64,000 nucleotides of DNA, from assembly GCA_963556145.1 (NCBI GenBank), contig OY744464.1:496001-560000 (forward strand), given 5' to 3'. Source of the DNA: Hygrocybe punicea. Lineage: Eukaryota > Basidiomycota > Agaricomycetes > Agaricales > Hygrophoraceae. The notes under the pieces were generated by a model. It saw nothing but the letters and a program-made list of their open reading frames with translations. It did not search any database and was not told where the DNA came from. Made by a program: the position numbers and the translations under genes. Below are positions 1 to 12,311 of the stretch, piece after piece (within the stretch, counting starts at the first letter, position 1; the number at the start of each line of letters is the position of its first letter).

Positions 1-60
1 CAAATGAGCAGTGCATAGCTTCTTTTTGGGTCTCTTGACCTGTTTCTCATCCTTTTGCAG

Positions 61-2744
61 TGCTGAAAGTGTTACCAACAAGTATGTCAAACTGAACTTT
101 TCATCGTTCTTCAACCCCCATTGTCGCTTCAGACTTTCTGTGTCTCCTCCTCCTTCTCCCACACGGTATGTGCCATTTCTTGTGTTTGATGTTGACTCAC
201 TTGCCTTCGTCAGTCCGGCCGCCAAGAGTCCGGCCACCAAGACTGCAGCCAAACGGAAGGCCATGGTGGAAGGTGACTCTGACTCTGACGTGTAGGTCTT
301 TATTTTTTGTCTTTTGTTGAGTTTTTACGCAGTCGTGTCTGTGATTGTTAGTGTTATCATTCAAGGGGTTGTCGCTTCGCCCAAAAAACAGAAACTCGGC
401 AGCGAGGTTGTCAAAGAACCTCGGGTTTCACCCAGGAAGAAAGCTGCTGCGCGTCCTACACTGGGTGGTGTTAGCGATATCGTTGAGGAGCTTCTAGTTT
501 CACCAAAGAAAAACAATGTGCGCGAGGTCATCAATGAGCCTCAGGTTTCGCCGAAGAAAATGGTTGCTGCACGTCATCCCACGCCAGGTGATGACGACTT
601 CATCAATCTCCCTGCCGTTTCCATTCTGTGCGTTAGTTGTAATGTGGCTGTCTCGTTCTTTTGACTCACATATTTTGCAGAGCAAATATGGATGCTGCTA
701 TCCAGGAGGCGAAATCATCTTTTACCTTTGGTTCTGTAGGGTGTGCCCCGAGTTTCCTTGTTGACCTTTTTTTTCGTCTAACTTGTTGTGGCTTAGACCT
801 GATCTGGATGGTGTAGAGGCCTCTCTGTCGAGTTCGCGTCAAAGGTACTGTTTGTCCATTCGTCTTGCTTTTTTTTATTATGTTCTTTTGTATGTATTAG
901 CAGAGTTAGGGTCAAGACGGAGAAGGCTCGTCTCCTTGAAGAAACATTAGTTCGTTTGTTCTCGGTCTGTATTGTACCTGTTTCTGACGCCGTCTTGCAT
1001 GTTAGTCAGTCTAGTGTTCCTTCAAAGAAACGGGTACTTCCTCCCTCGTCTCCACAGGAGTTGTCCGATGAAGGAGATGTCAATGAAGAATTGGGTTCCG
1101 ATAGTCCAGTGTATGTGGTCACGCACATATTCTCATTGTATTCCTGATTTTTCTAGATTAGACCGACTAAGCATTGCTCTTCGGGTAATATGCTGCATTC
1201 GAAAGCTCTTCATGAAGATTCTTCTCCAAACCGGAATGCAGATCGTAAGGCTGCAAAGTAATCTCTTCCACCACCTTGTCTTCATACTTTTTACTGACTA
1301 CCAGCCGTTAGAGTTGCTGACACCATACTGAATATTGTTGCAGCCGCCGCCAAGCCGGAAATGGCGATTGGCTCTGAGGGATCTGAATCTCGTGATGCCA
1401 CCCCAAGGTACTTGGCTTCCCTTATTCTTGCTGTTCGCTTCATTAATTGGCGTTCAGGCCTGCGATCAGTAGCACTTTTAAGTCCAAGGCAGTTGAAGAT
1501 GGTGGTACTCCCGAAGCAGATTTGTAAGGGTAGTTTCTTGTACAGTTCACTTTTTTTCAGTTCTATTGAGGATAATGGCGGGCCAGATGACGTTAGCGAG
1601 GATGCCTTGGATCAGGACGGCAGCAAGTCCTCCATTATGTCTCTGTCGGTTCAAGATCCTGTCCTGCACAAGATATACCAAGGCCTACCTTATCTGAGGT
1701 CAAAGCTTTCTTTAACGGTGACCGTCTTAGGTCTTGACACTTTTACCCCATAGTCAACTCTGTTTCGTCCAACCCTTCTTGCAATATGAGGGTGCCGATC
1801 ATGCTCACGTCATTTTCTCGGCGTTAGCAAAGGTTCTCCCTGAGGCATCAACTGCGTCCGTCCTTTTACTTGGCATTTGTCTTTCTTACACTTGATGGGA
1901 TCGTCTTTCTAGTTGTTTACTTTGTAGCCTCTTGTTTGAAAAATCACAATGTTTCGTCAACACTGCACGTATCCACCCAGATTTAGTGACCGTGGACTCC
2001 ATCCGCCTCAAGATCACTGGGTCGAGCAACAGCGCCGTCGGTATCATGTTGGGTGTTGTGACTGAGTCTTTCTTGGTTAAAGTTGGCAGTGTGGGGTCCC
2101 CATCGTCACCCTATGCAGTCCATAAAATCACCATCATGCCTTTCACCCAGGAGATGCATAGGGATACCTCGCTCTGGGGCCAAGTTTTTCGCTTCCAAGT
2201 TGTTTCTGGTACTGTGTCCACTCTCGGTATTTCGTTCCTCACCCGCAAAGAGGGTTCCAATCGCCAAGGTTTTTGTTTTGTCATTGTATTGAAGCTATTG
2301 CTGACCTACATGTTCATGTGTTTTAGGTCCCGAGTCTCCTGCCAAGTCAGGTGGCTTCTTCACAACCGTGACTGGGCCTTTGATATCTAGATCTGCCAAG
2401 CAGCGGGGCTTCTCTTACCCCGCTTCACGTGCATTTGAAGACAAAGGTAGTATTACTAGATCATGATGATTTTGGAGTCTGAATACTCACTTTTTTTTAT
2501 AGTGCCGGTCTATGACGGTCGGCCTGAGACCGGGTCGCCTTTTCACTTCACAGATCGCGACTTCCAAAACCTTCCTTCTATGCCGCTGTTCAGGGATGGG
2601 AAATGGGAAGTCCCAGAGAATGCCGTCGTTGCTGTAGGCTACACCCTCAGCACCTACAAGGCTGGACAATCGGGTGCACTCTGTCTCTCTACTAATGCTC
2701 ACTTCGTCATCTTGCTTGGTTTGGCTGCAGCACCGTTTGTATAG
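61..2744 (+). CDS. Helitron-linked accessory gene A, multi-exon, 5' end off the window
   Basis: I recognise no named family; function unknown. The gene reads through many short exons with GT-AG introns. The early exons are basic, with repeated SPKK/SPRKK-like motifs at about 370-600. The centre has a conserved exon ending in a LPYLR-like motif near 1700 and another starting VQPF near 1765. The C-terminal half (about 1932-2744) includes VGIMLGV, QEMHRDTSLWGQ, GISFLTRK and VVAVGYTLSTY, and ends at TAG 2742-2744. The same blocks occur in the same order in the - strand gene at 20,825-22,980, also directly upstream of a Helitron Rep-helicase region. That repeated linkage suggests an accessory protein of the element rather than a host gene. 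The reading frames appear open, unlike the neighbouring Rep-helicase. Exon borders in the first 1.9 kb are approximate. Confidence 0.6.
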
Positions 2745-3048
2745 TTTTGTGTTACCTGTTAGTGTAGTCCTACGTATTTTTGTTCGGTCCGAGCTTTAGC
2801 ATCCTTGTCATTTGTAATGGCTCGAAAATACATATTTTGTGATGCAATGATTGAATCTGAATCCTTATCTCTGTGCAATGTGTATTATATATATTGATGT
2901 CGCTGGGGAATATTGGGGAGGATCGGAAGCTAGGTTTCGCGCCCATGACTGTCACAGTAACGCTTTCTGTTCCAACCCGATTTTCTCGTTGTTGGTGATG
3001 TTCTCACACCTCCTGCTTGCTCTCGCTCATCTCCTGTGTGTGGTTGTG

Positions 3049-3370
3049 GAGTTACGCCCTTCCTTACCTTCTGTTGCACGTTTGAACCCAGGGTTAGCTC
3101 TCCCAATGGAGCTTTCCAATACATGGTCAGTTCTCCTTGTAAATCCGCCAAGCGCTCTGATTATGAATATGGTTTTGGTCCCCAAGCGATGACACTGCGT
3201 TGATTGGCCTGGAGTTATGCCCTTTCTTACCTTCTGTTGCACATTCAAACCCAGGGTTAGCTGTCCCAATGGTGCATTCGAAGACAAGGTCAGTTCTTTT
3301 TGTCAATCCGCCAAACCTGATTGTGATTACTGTTTCTGTCCCAAGCGATGACGCTGCGTTGATTGGCCTT
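3049..3370 (+). repeat. Two-copy direct repeat of about 160 bp
   Basis: Two adjacent units, about 3049-3208 and 3211-3370, each run from GAGTTAYGCCCTT to GATGACRCTGCGTTGATTG and differ by scattered substitutions. They lie between the accessory gene and the Rep-helicase N-terminus. A weaker two-copy repeat lies in the same relative position of Helitron copy B (about 20,480 and 20,660). The two repeats do not look homologous in sequence. Short open frames here on either strand follow the repeat and are not genes. Confidence 0.7.
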
Positions 3371-3611
3371 GGCTTTTCTCGTTCTTGTGTGAGTGCTGCT
3401 ACTTCATCACACCTTCTACGTGCTTTTTTACTTGTGTGCCAGATGTTCACTTATCGGTCGAGCACGGCGTTTTCGTCTTGCATCATGATACTATGCTGTC
3501 ACTCGTGCACATTTAACATTGCAATTTCTCGGCATAATGTAAGTACCGTTGCTTCATCACTTTCTGTGCTGTTGTTGACTTGTACGCTAGCTGTCCTCGT
3601 GTCTACCAGGT

Positions 3612-5213
3612 GTGTTTTGGACAGACACTTGTTGCAGATGCTCTGGACCATGCACTCACTTGTCTTATGCCGTACTCCGGTGTCTTGCCCTGCCTGGGTG
3701 TCTTTTTGTGTGCGAAAACTGCATATCTTTTACCATGTTGCCTGATGATGGGTGTTTTTGGGAAGACTTAATGCAATCATTTGCAGTTATTGGTTCTTGC
3801 TACTCGACTGTCCCTTTATCCCTATTGCCCCCTTCTGTTGTCTCTCATTCCCTGTTTTCTTTGACACAAAGACAGCTGTATTGCCATGATGAATGTATTT
3901 TAGTGAACTCAGAGTACTCACTTTCTACCCAGTGTCCCCGATTTGTGGCCACTCCATTGTTACCAATTGTTTTATGTTCATCGTTTGTTGTTTGGCAGCA
4001 GTCACATCCCTGTTCCAGGTGTAATGTGATGCATCTGTTCTCAGTGACCATTGCATCATTGCCTTTTGAGTTGGCACCTGTTGACATTCTGTCTGTTGCT
4101 CCTAACTTTGGGTATGTTTTTGTTTACTCTGCTCTACAATGGATATTTCTTGTACTAGTCTTGCTGTTAGTTTATATAAAACCATTGAGATTGTTGGGCA
4201 ATGCTTGCATCCACTTTTATGCTTTGACATTGAAGAATACCCCACCCAAGTTTCATGATGCCTACTTGAAGCCAAATGATGCAAATAATTTTACTACAAC
4301 ACCTACAGGAGGAGGTAGGCCATATGTGTTTGCTGTTGATGCCATACAGCCTTTTGTAGTGCAAGATAATGTGTCAATAGATAGCACATCCATCCTCAAA
4401 TATGTTGGGCACATTGAATGCACAAATGATACTTTGCATGCAACTGATCAGGTATTTATTTATGCAAATGTTCCTCTAATCAACATCATCCCCCATGTTC
4501 CTGTTAAGGCTGTGCATGACATTGCACATATGCACAATGTTTCAATTGGCTCACATGTCCCTAAAAAGGAACTTGTTGGCTACTTCAATGATCACACCTG
4601 TGATGGTTGCAAGCATCATGTTACTGTATTTTCTGTGGAAAAAGGTCTTCAATCAAAGATTAAGGAAAGTTGGACAAAAAAGTCTGCCAATCCAAATTGG
4701 GCTGATAATCGTCGCGCCAAAAAGCGCCTTGCATATGCTGCAAAAAAACCCCAATTGTCAAATAATGAGAAAATTGATAAGGAGGTTGCAGTGGATTCAT
4801 CTCCTCCAGTTCCTTTTCCACCACAGCCTCTCTCTTTTGAACTATCTTGTAGAGTAGTGCAAGACTTTTGTACTGATTCTATGCCTAGCAAAATACAAGA
4901 AGCAGGTTGTGCTGTGTGTGGTGAGCTTGTCCCTTGCTCTAAACTAAGTCGTCTGAAAAGTGTGAAAGGCATGTTGGGTGTTCTTGAAGCTGCTGGAGTA
5001 ACAAGGATAGAACAAAAATCCTCAACTGATCCAGTTCGTGAGTTTCGAGGTCCTGTGTTGGATTACCATTGTGATAAAATATGTGATACTTGTCGTGCTT
5101 ACATTCGAAAGGGTAAAGTTCCACGTCCTGCTTTAGCACAAGGTCTGTGGCTGGGTGATGTTCCTCCAGTGCTCTCACAACTCCGATTTGTAGAGAAGTT
5201 GATAATTGCTTGA
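3612..5213 (+). pseudogene. Helitron A protein, N-terminal zinc-binding / DUF6570-like region
   Basis: N-terminal third of the Helitron protein. The first ~200 codons are Cys-rich and hydrophobic and may not all be coding; the true start is not clear. From about 4250 the frame is well conserved with copy B: GGGRPY, NIIPHVP and IGSHVPKKEL, then a C..C pair in HTCDGC. It ends with the typical CAVCGELVP, CDKICDTCRAYIRKG and FVEKLIIA motifs that precede the DUF6570-like segment in Helitron proteins. TGA at 5211 interrupts what continues in the same frame as IRHNCCFVR. Family members usually have arginine at this point, so a CGA to TGA change is likely. Copy B has CAT there. Confidence 0.75.
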
Positions 5214-8099
5214 ATTCGCCATAATTGTTGTTTTGTGCGAATTGCATCTGGTATGAGAAAGATGACTTCCCATGTAGTTGCTTTTGAATCTCCCATCCCT
5301 AAGGTTTATAATGCTCTCCCACCTCCGATAGAAGATCTTGATGAAGTATTGGCTATTTTATTTACTGGTGCTTGTAAGCCTACAGACAAGGATTTTGAAC
5401 GTACACCTTTACTAGTCAGGCGGAATCATGTTGCAAAGGCACTTGAATGGCTAAAACTCAATCATTCTGATTATCAGGATCTGGATATCTCTTATGACAA
5501 TCTGGCACAGTATCCTGAAGATGGGCCTCCTGTCTCAGTTGAATATCGTCATGCCACTACAAACAAGGTTGCTGAAGGAACCAGTGTGTTTGATAATGAA
5601 ACTGAAGATGGCACAGAGAAAGGTGATTGTCCTTTTGTTGTGCATGGTCTGACTGGTGAACAGCTTGAGACAAAGTCAGTTAATTCACTAAAAGTAATAG
5701 CTCTTGGTTATCTGAACCGAGGTGGAAAAGTATTAGCTGTTGGTCATGGGTCAAGTCCTGAATCTATATACAAAAATCCTGAACTCTATCCTCAAATATT
5801 CCCTTGGCTGTTTCCATATGGTTTTGGTGGTATAGGTTTCACCTTTTTGTCAGATCAAGAGCACAAACATCATTTGCTAATGTATCACGACAAGCGTTTT
5901 CAAACTGATATCAATTTCCCCTTTGTTGCTTTCAGCCATGCTCAGATCAAGGCAAGCACCACTGGTGGGTTTTTGCTTGCAGAGAAGGCAAAGTTTTATG
6001 AAATCACAGACAGGTTGCTTGATGTCAACCAAGGTTTTCTGCATGATCTGGCAAAGAGATTGTCAACTGGTGAATCTGTCAAACCTGTGACACAAGAAGA
6101 GAAAGATTGTTTTCAAGTTATACGTGATTTAGATCATGTTGCAGGTAAAGTTGACGGTTCAATCACATCTAAGAAATATATGAGAAATGAAATTTGGTCA
6201 CTGATATCTTACCATAGTGCCCCATCCTGGTATATTACCCTGTCCCCTGCAGATCTTAAACATCCAATATGTTTATATTTTGCAGACACTAAAGAGCACT
6301 TTGAACCTTCCATATTGTCAAGTGATACTCGTTTCTGTCTTATAGCAAGGAATCCTGTTGCTGGAGCATGTTTCTTTCATTTCATGGTAGAGCTTTTTAT
6401 CAAACATATATTGGGTGCAAACACAGATCATCCTGGAATATACGGTGAAACCTCTGCATATTATGGTGCTGTTGAACAACAAGGCCACCTCACATTACAT
6501 CTTCACCTCATGTTGTGGATTAGAGGTTCATTGACCCCACAAGAGATTAGAGATCGTATAATGGATACCAACTCTGATTTTCGAAGCAAAATAATTGAAT
6601 ACCTTGAGAGTACACATATAGGTGAATTTATTACTGGATCAAAATAGGAAGTTCTTTCTAATGTTGATAATGCTTCACATGTGTCTGATTACAGAGTCCC
6701 CACCCAAACTTTACCAATAAGTCCTCCACAACCATGTAAGAATAGGTGTGATAGATGTAAAAGGTGTACTGCTCTAAAAACTTGGCATCAGAATTTTAAC
6801 TTCACTGTTGATGACATCATGTCCAAATCTAATATACACACTTGCACATCCAACAAGAACAAAGATGGTACCCTCAATAAAGGAAAACAATATGTAGGTT
6901 GCTTGAACAATAAATGGGGAAAGTGCAAGGCTCGTTTCCCTCATCCAATTGTCAAAACCACTGAGGTGGATCCTGAAACAGGTGCTTTAAACATGAAGAA
7001 GCATGAAGCAATGATCAACACAGTCACCCCTGTTGTAACATATGTATTGCGTTGTAATACAGATGTTACAAGTCTCAAGTCTGGTACAGCAATCAAGGCA
7101 GTGCTACTTTATGTGTCAGATTACATTACAAAGGTTTTACTTAAAACTCATGTTATTTTTGATACTGTTCATGCAATGTTCCATAAAAACTCTGAGATGA
7201 TTGGTGGTAGTGAAACTCGGGTAGAGAAAGCTCGGCGACTAATGACAAAAATTGTAAACAGCCTCAGTGTAAAAATGGAGGTGGGAGCTCCCATGGCCTG
7301 TATGTACCTTTTGCGAAACCCTGATTACTACACTAACCATACATTTGTTACATTTTACTGGCAGTCTTATGTCCAAGAAGTTAGGAAAGCCTGGTGTGAA
7401 AAAAATATCAGTGACATACCTGAAAAAATTACTCTTATAAAGTGACGTGGAAGAATTGTAGGCCTTTCTCCAGTATATGATTATATTTATCGGCCAATTG
7501 AGTTAGAACACCTGAATCTTTATGATTGGGTTTGTAGATGTAATCGCCACAAGTTTGCCAAGTCAGAAAAATTGGAAACTTTGAATGTGGATGAGTGTGA
7601 TAATATAAGTGAGGCTGAAGCTGACCTTTCTGTTTCACTTGTGGGGGACAAAGATATTTCTCATGATGCTAAGGCTAACCTTTCTGTTTCACTTGTGGGG
7701 GACACAGATCTTTCTCATGATGCTGAGGCTAACCTTTCTGTTTCACTTGTGGAGGACAAAGATCTTTCTCATGATGCTGAGGCTAACCTTTCTGATTCAC
7801 TTGTGGGGGACTCAGATCTTTCTCATGATGCTGAAGCTAATCTTTCTGTCACACTTGCAGGGGATGAAGTTCTTCCTCATGATGTTGATGCTAATCTTTC
7901 TGTTTCACTTGATATTTCTGATAATCATGTGTTGAAAGACTGTTCATCAATTGTCTCAGACTGTACAGTACCGCCTGTATCAGACATTGGTATCTTTCCT
8001 TTCTTAGATAGTCATCCTCTGTATAAAACACATGGAACACAGTGTGTTTCTGTAGAAAAAGCTCTGATACCAAACTTTGTAGATGGAACTCTGCCTTGA
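5214..8099 (+). pseudogene. Helitron A protein, Rep (HUH-Y2 nicking) region
   Basis: Continues the N-terminal region in the same frame. The Helitron-like N domain begins near MYHDKRFQTD (about 5880). The HUH metal site is LTLHLHLMLW near 6490, and the two catalytic tyrosines are in LYVSDYITK near 7110. Rep would nick and join single-stranded DNA at element ends. Stops lie at 6645 (TAG, where copy B has CAG), 7443 (TGA) and 8097 (TGA, where copy B has CGA). The last one sits in a cluster with CGT-to-TGT changes. The linker after the tyrosines carries a copy-A-specific 54-bp repeat array. Three or more stops make it non-functional. Confidence 0.85.
7611..7926 (+). repeat. 54-bp coding repeats in the Helitron A Rep-helicase linker
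   Basis: About five tandem units encode 18-residue repeats of the type AEANLSVSLVGDTDLSHD. The matching linker of copy B has no such array; it is acidic and non-repetitive. The unit is a multiple of three, so the main frame is preserved. A second frame over the same bases is also free of stops and is only a shadow. Confidence 0.85.
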
Positions 8100-11000
8100 T
8101 GTGACAAAGGTGACTGTGAATATTACTGTCTAACCATGCTTACATTGTTTAAACCATGGCATTCAGGTGCAGATTTGAAACTTGAAGAGCACAGTTGGGA
8201 TGAGACATTTTTGTCAGCTGATTTTACAAAGGAGCAGATAAGGTTGATGGCCAACTTTAATATACAATATGAATGTTTGGATGCATGTGATGACTTTCAT
8301 GCACAATTACGCAAAGGCTCTGTGTTGGCACCTAGTTGGGCTCCTTCTGATCATGATTTTTTTCATGACATTGATAATTCAGCAGATCTTGATGATACAG
8401 AAATTTTCACAGGAGGTCAGAACTTTCAAGATGATGGTGAAGTTGAAGAACATTTGAGGTTGACAGGAAGACAACAAAAGAAACGACAGCTGGATATGAT
8501 TGCTATGAAATATATTATATCTAATACAGGCTGGACTGATGTAATGCCAAATGATCTGCCTGATGGGCTTGACTTATTGCCAACCCCTCCAGACCTTGTG
8601 CAATGTGGAAGTCGGTGGAATATGGTTGTCCAAAAGAAAAGACAGGAAATACTTGAACAACGTGCCCAACATTATTCTGACCATGAAGAAAGTAAATTGT
8701 CAGAATCTCCTTTATCAAGTCAAGTCAGACTTGTAGATAAATCCTCTCATTCACCTGCATTTCATCATGCTGTCAGTAAAGTTATTAGTGAATATAAACT
8801 TAACAAGGAACAAGAGCGTGCCTTTTGCATTGTGGCCAATCATACATCAAATCTACTCTCTGAACAGTTAAAAATGCATATTGGTGGTATGGGTGGCACA
8901 GGAAAAACACAGGTAGTAAAGGCCCTGGTGGCATTTTATAAATCTAGAAATGAAATGCATCGATTTGTGGTGGTTGCTCCCACAGGAAGTGCAGCCTCCC
9001 TTATAGGAGGTTCTACATATCATTACTTGTTTGGAATAAATGACAACAATGATGATCGTGTATCAAATATTCAGCTTGCTCAGATCAAAGCAAGGCTTGA
9101 AGGTGTTCAATATATTTTCCTGGATGAGGTGTCTATGTTGTCTTGCCGTGATATGTATAGGATTAGTGCCAGGCTTGCCTATGTTATGAATGATGCTGAG
9201 ACACCATTTGGTGGCATGAATATGATATTTGCAGGTGATTTTGCTCAACTTCCTCCTGCTATTGGCAGAGAGAATGCATCTCTCTACAGCAGAACTGTGA
9301 GGAGTAGATCAACTGATAAGTTGGACCAACAGGCTTCGATTGGGAAAGCTTTGTGGGCACCAGGTAACAACAGTTGTTATTTTACAAAAAAATATGCGAC
9401 AAAACAAACAGAGTGCAGCTGACACACAACTCAGAACAGCTTTAGAGAACATGCATTATAAAGCTTGCACTCCTGCTGATGTGGCTTTTCTGTGGTCCCG
9501 TATTACTAGTAATGTCCCTGGAAGGTCTTCAGTAAAACAAAAAGAATTTAGGCATGTTTCTGTGATTACTGCTCTTAATGTTCACAAGGATGAAATCAAT
9601 AGTCTTGGCTCCCTGAGGTTTGCAAAAGAGACAGGCCAAACATTGACACATTTTTTCTCTGAAGACTCAATTACTTCTAAAACAGATAAAAGGGACAAGT
9701 ACATCCAGTCAAAAGGTGAGATCAAGGTTGCTAATATCTCAGATGCAGTTCAAGATTTACTGTGGAATCAGCCACATAGTGCAAATACAAAGATTATCCC
9801 AGGAAAATTGTCCTTGTGTATTGGCATGCCTGTTATAATTCGTCACAACACAGCCACTGAGTTATGTATTACAAAAGGACAGGAAGGTGTTGTGTGCACT
9901 TGGCAGTCTGAAATTGGTTCACGCAGGCAACGAGTTCTAGAGGTATTGTTTGTGAAGTTGACAAATCCTCCTCAAACAATCAAATTGGAAGACCTGCCAG
10001 AAAATGTGGTGCCTTTGACTGCAACTAGCAATGGTACTGTCTGCTTTTTACCTGATGATTCCTCTATCAGAATATCTCGTAAACAAGTAGAAGTACTTCC
10101 CAATTTTTCAATGACAGATTATTCATCTCAAGGAAAAACCAGGCCTTTCAATGTTGTTGATCTCAATAATAGTTGTTCGCATCAGTCATATTATACTGCT
10201 TTGTCACGGAGTGCTTCAGCTGCTGGTACAATAATACTTCAGGGATTTGATGCACGGAAAATCATGGGTGGTGCATCAGGTGCACTTCGTCAGGAATTTA
10301 GAGAGCTTGAGTTACTGGATAATATTTCCTCCTTGATATATGAGGGCAGACTGCCTGAAACTGTCTCAGGTGATCGTAGAAACACACTTATAAGTAGCTT
10401 TAGAGACTGGAAAGGTAGCTGTTATGTGCCTGCAGGAATTCATAAAGCTCTTCGTTGGGGGAAGGCAGATCCATTTATAGAATCATATCTAGGAGAAGTG
10501 AAATGGTGTGTACTAGGAAAAACTGACAAGAGTTTGCTTACCTCTGTCAATAATTCACCGCTTGTCACTGGAAAGGATTTGCCTGTACATGCCAGCCCTG
10601 CTGGTACCAATTTGAAGAGGAAATTTAACTTTCTGGAGTCTTCAGATTTGCATACTAAGAAGAGGATTAAAGCAAATCACATGGTTCACAACTCCCCTGA
10701 CATGCTGTTGTCCACTCCTACAGGTACACAGTGGAGAAACAACAGTTGTGCTTATGATGCAGTTGTGACATCTCTGTTTTCCATATGGCAGGAAAATCCA
10801 ATTCAACACTCAATAAGTTTCAGAGACTTGAACATTGATTTCTTAGGTCCCTTGGGTGACAATTTTGCAAAACATGTTGCTGGAGAACTCACCTTGAATG
10901 AAGTCTGTGATTTCACAAGGCAAAAGCTCCTTATGTCTGCTCCAAATACATTTACATGGGGTGAGGAAACTAGTGTGCATGCAATATTGGATTATATTCT

Positions 11001-11360
11001 TGTGACTGAGATTCCAGTTACATCTTCATGTATGAACTGTCCCAATCATCATCCAGTTGCACTAGTACAGCGATCTGTTCGCAATGGCCTTGTTACTATA
11101 GTGGGGGACCAGGCTGCCTCCCTTCAAGAAATCGTTGATGACTTTTGTGATGTCTTGGCTTCAAAGTGTAGCATTTGTAACAGCTTTCTGGTTAGGAAAC
11201 ACAGGTTTGTCCATAACCCTTTGTTGCTTGCTATTGATGTTTCTGCTGGTGCGCCTGTTATAAATCAGAGATTGATATTGCCAGTAAATGGCACAGATTA
11301 CACTTACAATCTTAGAAGTGTTATATATTATGGTGACAACCACTTTACAACTTGTGCTAG
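8100..11360 (+). pseudogene. Helitron A protein, Pif1-type helicase with C-terminal cysteine-peptidase-like segment
   Basis: Motor part of the Helitron protein. Helicase motifs in order: Walker A GGMGGTGKTQ near 8885, Walker B FLDEVSML near 9120, FAGDFAQLPPA near 9235, a MRQ motif near 9395, SSQGKTRP near 10,130 and YTALSRS near 10,195. After the helicase (from about 10,690) comes NNSCAYDAV and, about 200 residues later, YGDNHFTTC. These resemble the Cys and His boxes of USP-like peptidases, with CxxC pairs between them. One extra G near 9357 shifts the frame in the helicase core. After CARG (about 11,360) the sequence no longer matches copy B, so the tail is truncated. Open frames run 8136-9422 and then 9340-11,421 in the next frame. 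Confidence 0.8.
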
Positions 11361-11450
11361 AGGGCCGTTGCTTTGCACGGCATATCCGAGTCCCTCAAAC
11401 TTGCATACAAGAAAGTACTAAGTGAGCATTGAGTGAATTGAGAAGATTAC

Positions 11451-12311
11451 CTACACAAGAACATATAATAAAGCACATAGTTGTTTGGATCTGCAGACGG
11501 TTAAAAAAATGTCTTCCAATATTCCTTCATATTCTATTGACCTTCTTGTGACAATCCCATCATGGAACCAAACATGACCTGCTGAACTGATGATACGAGA
11601 AGTGAAGTGATTAGTTCCATGATATATGACACCTCTGAGACGATACTGTTGTGGTTCTATTTGCCCTTCAACTGTTACTGTCAAGTTATGGTCCACAATG
11701 GTAGTGGAGGCAGATACACCAAAGGCAAGCAGCTGAGGAGAATTTACAAAACTAAATTTTCGAAGTAGGAAGTCATTGCAGACTGTACACTTTGAAGCAA
11801 GGGAAATTACAAAGAGATCAATTTCATTCTGAATAGATTCAAAGTCAATTCTTCCAATATCTATATGGCAGTTATGTGCTGCTTCTCACTGCCTAGACAC
11901 AGGATGACGTTGAGGGCAAAAAATACATGAGGAAAGAATAGGCATTTCAGTTTGTAACAAAGTGTCTAATATTGTATGAACACTAGTAATTATTCCCCAA
12001 GGGAAATTATTAGGTGAATGTCGAAGTAGACAGTGGCATGTATGATCACGTACTTCCTCTAGAGAGCATTCACCATCAGAATGTTTTGAAAATCCATCAA
12101 CCAAGACACCAAGAAATTGAGCATTTAGAGATCTGAAAGAATTAGACCATGCAATCTTGTCCTCCTGCCAAATAGCATAAAATATGGATATAACAGAGTC
12201 ATATGCACAGCTGTTATTGCTCCAGGCCATACCACTGGGGATACTTATCAAGGATATCTGAGAGTTTTCAATACTATGATGTATCTTCATTTTCTTTCTC
12301 TGTGGTGCCAC
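11451..12311 (-). pseudogene. Helitron B C-terminal cysteine-peptidase-like segment
   Basis: Follows the helicase in frame after a TGA at 12,312-12,314. The Cys box is NNSCAYDSV (about 12,205). CxxC pairs follow (SSCIFCPQRHP, then SKCTVCNDF) and the His box is YHGTNHFTS near 11,610. A second TGA at 11,886-11,888 interrupts the middle. Fold assignment to the USP/USPL1-like papain superfamily is inference from the spacing of Cys and His boxes plus the zinc-ribbon-like CxxC pairs. It could also be an unrelated cysteine hydrolase. The intact C-terminus of about 80 residues after the His box is not present in copy A. Confidence 0.6.

Larger units (their letters stand above)
1..11420 (+). mobile_element. 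Helitron copy A (autonomous-type, degenerate)
   Basis: Rolling-circle transposon inferred from its proteins: an accessory gene, a DUF6570-like N-terminal region, a Helitron-like Rep with an HUH pair and two tyrosines, a Pif1-type helicase, and a peptidase-like tail. Coding is broken by stops at 5211, 6645, 7443 and 8097 and by a one-base gain near 9357. Homology to copy B ends near 11,360, inside the peptidase segment, so the 3' end is missing or replaced. I could not identify a 5' TC or a 3' hairpin-CTRR terminus, so both boundaries are estimates. Copy B follows immediately in the opposite orientation. Confidence 0.6.

Noticed and set aside
7609..7935. Second + frame of 108 codons over the Helitron linker
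   Set aside because: It is a shadow of the 54-bp repeat; only the frame continuous with Rep matches the Helitron protein.
11361..11460. Helitron 3' termini (hairpin followed by CTRR)
   Set aside because: CTAA occurs near 11,418, but no stable hairpin precedes it at the right distance for either copy.
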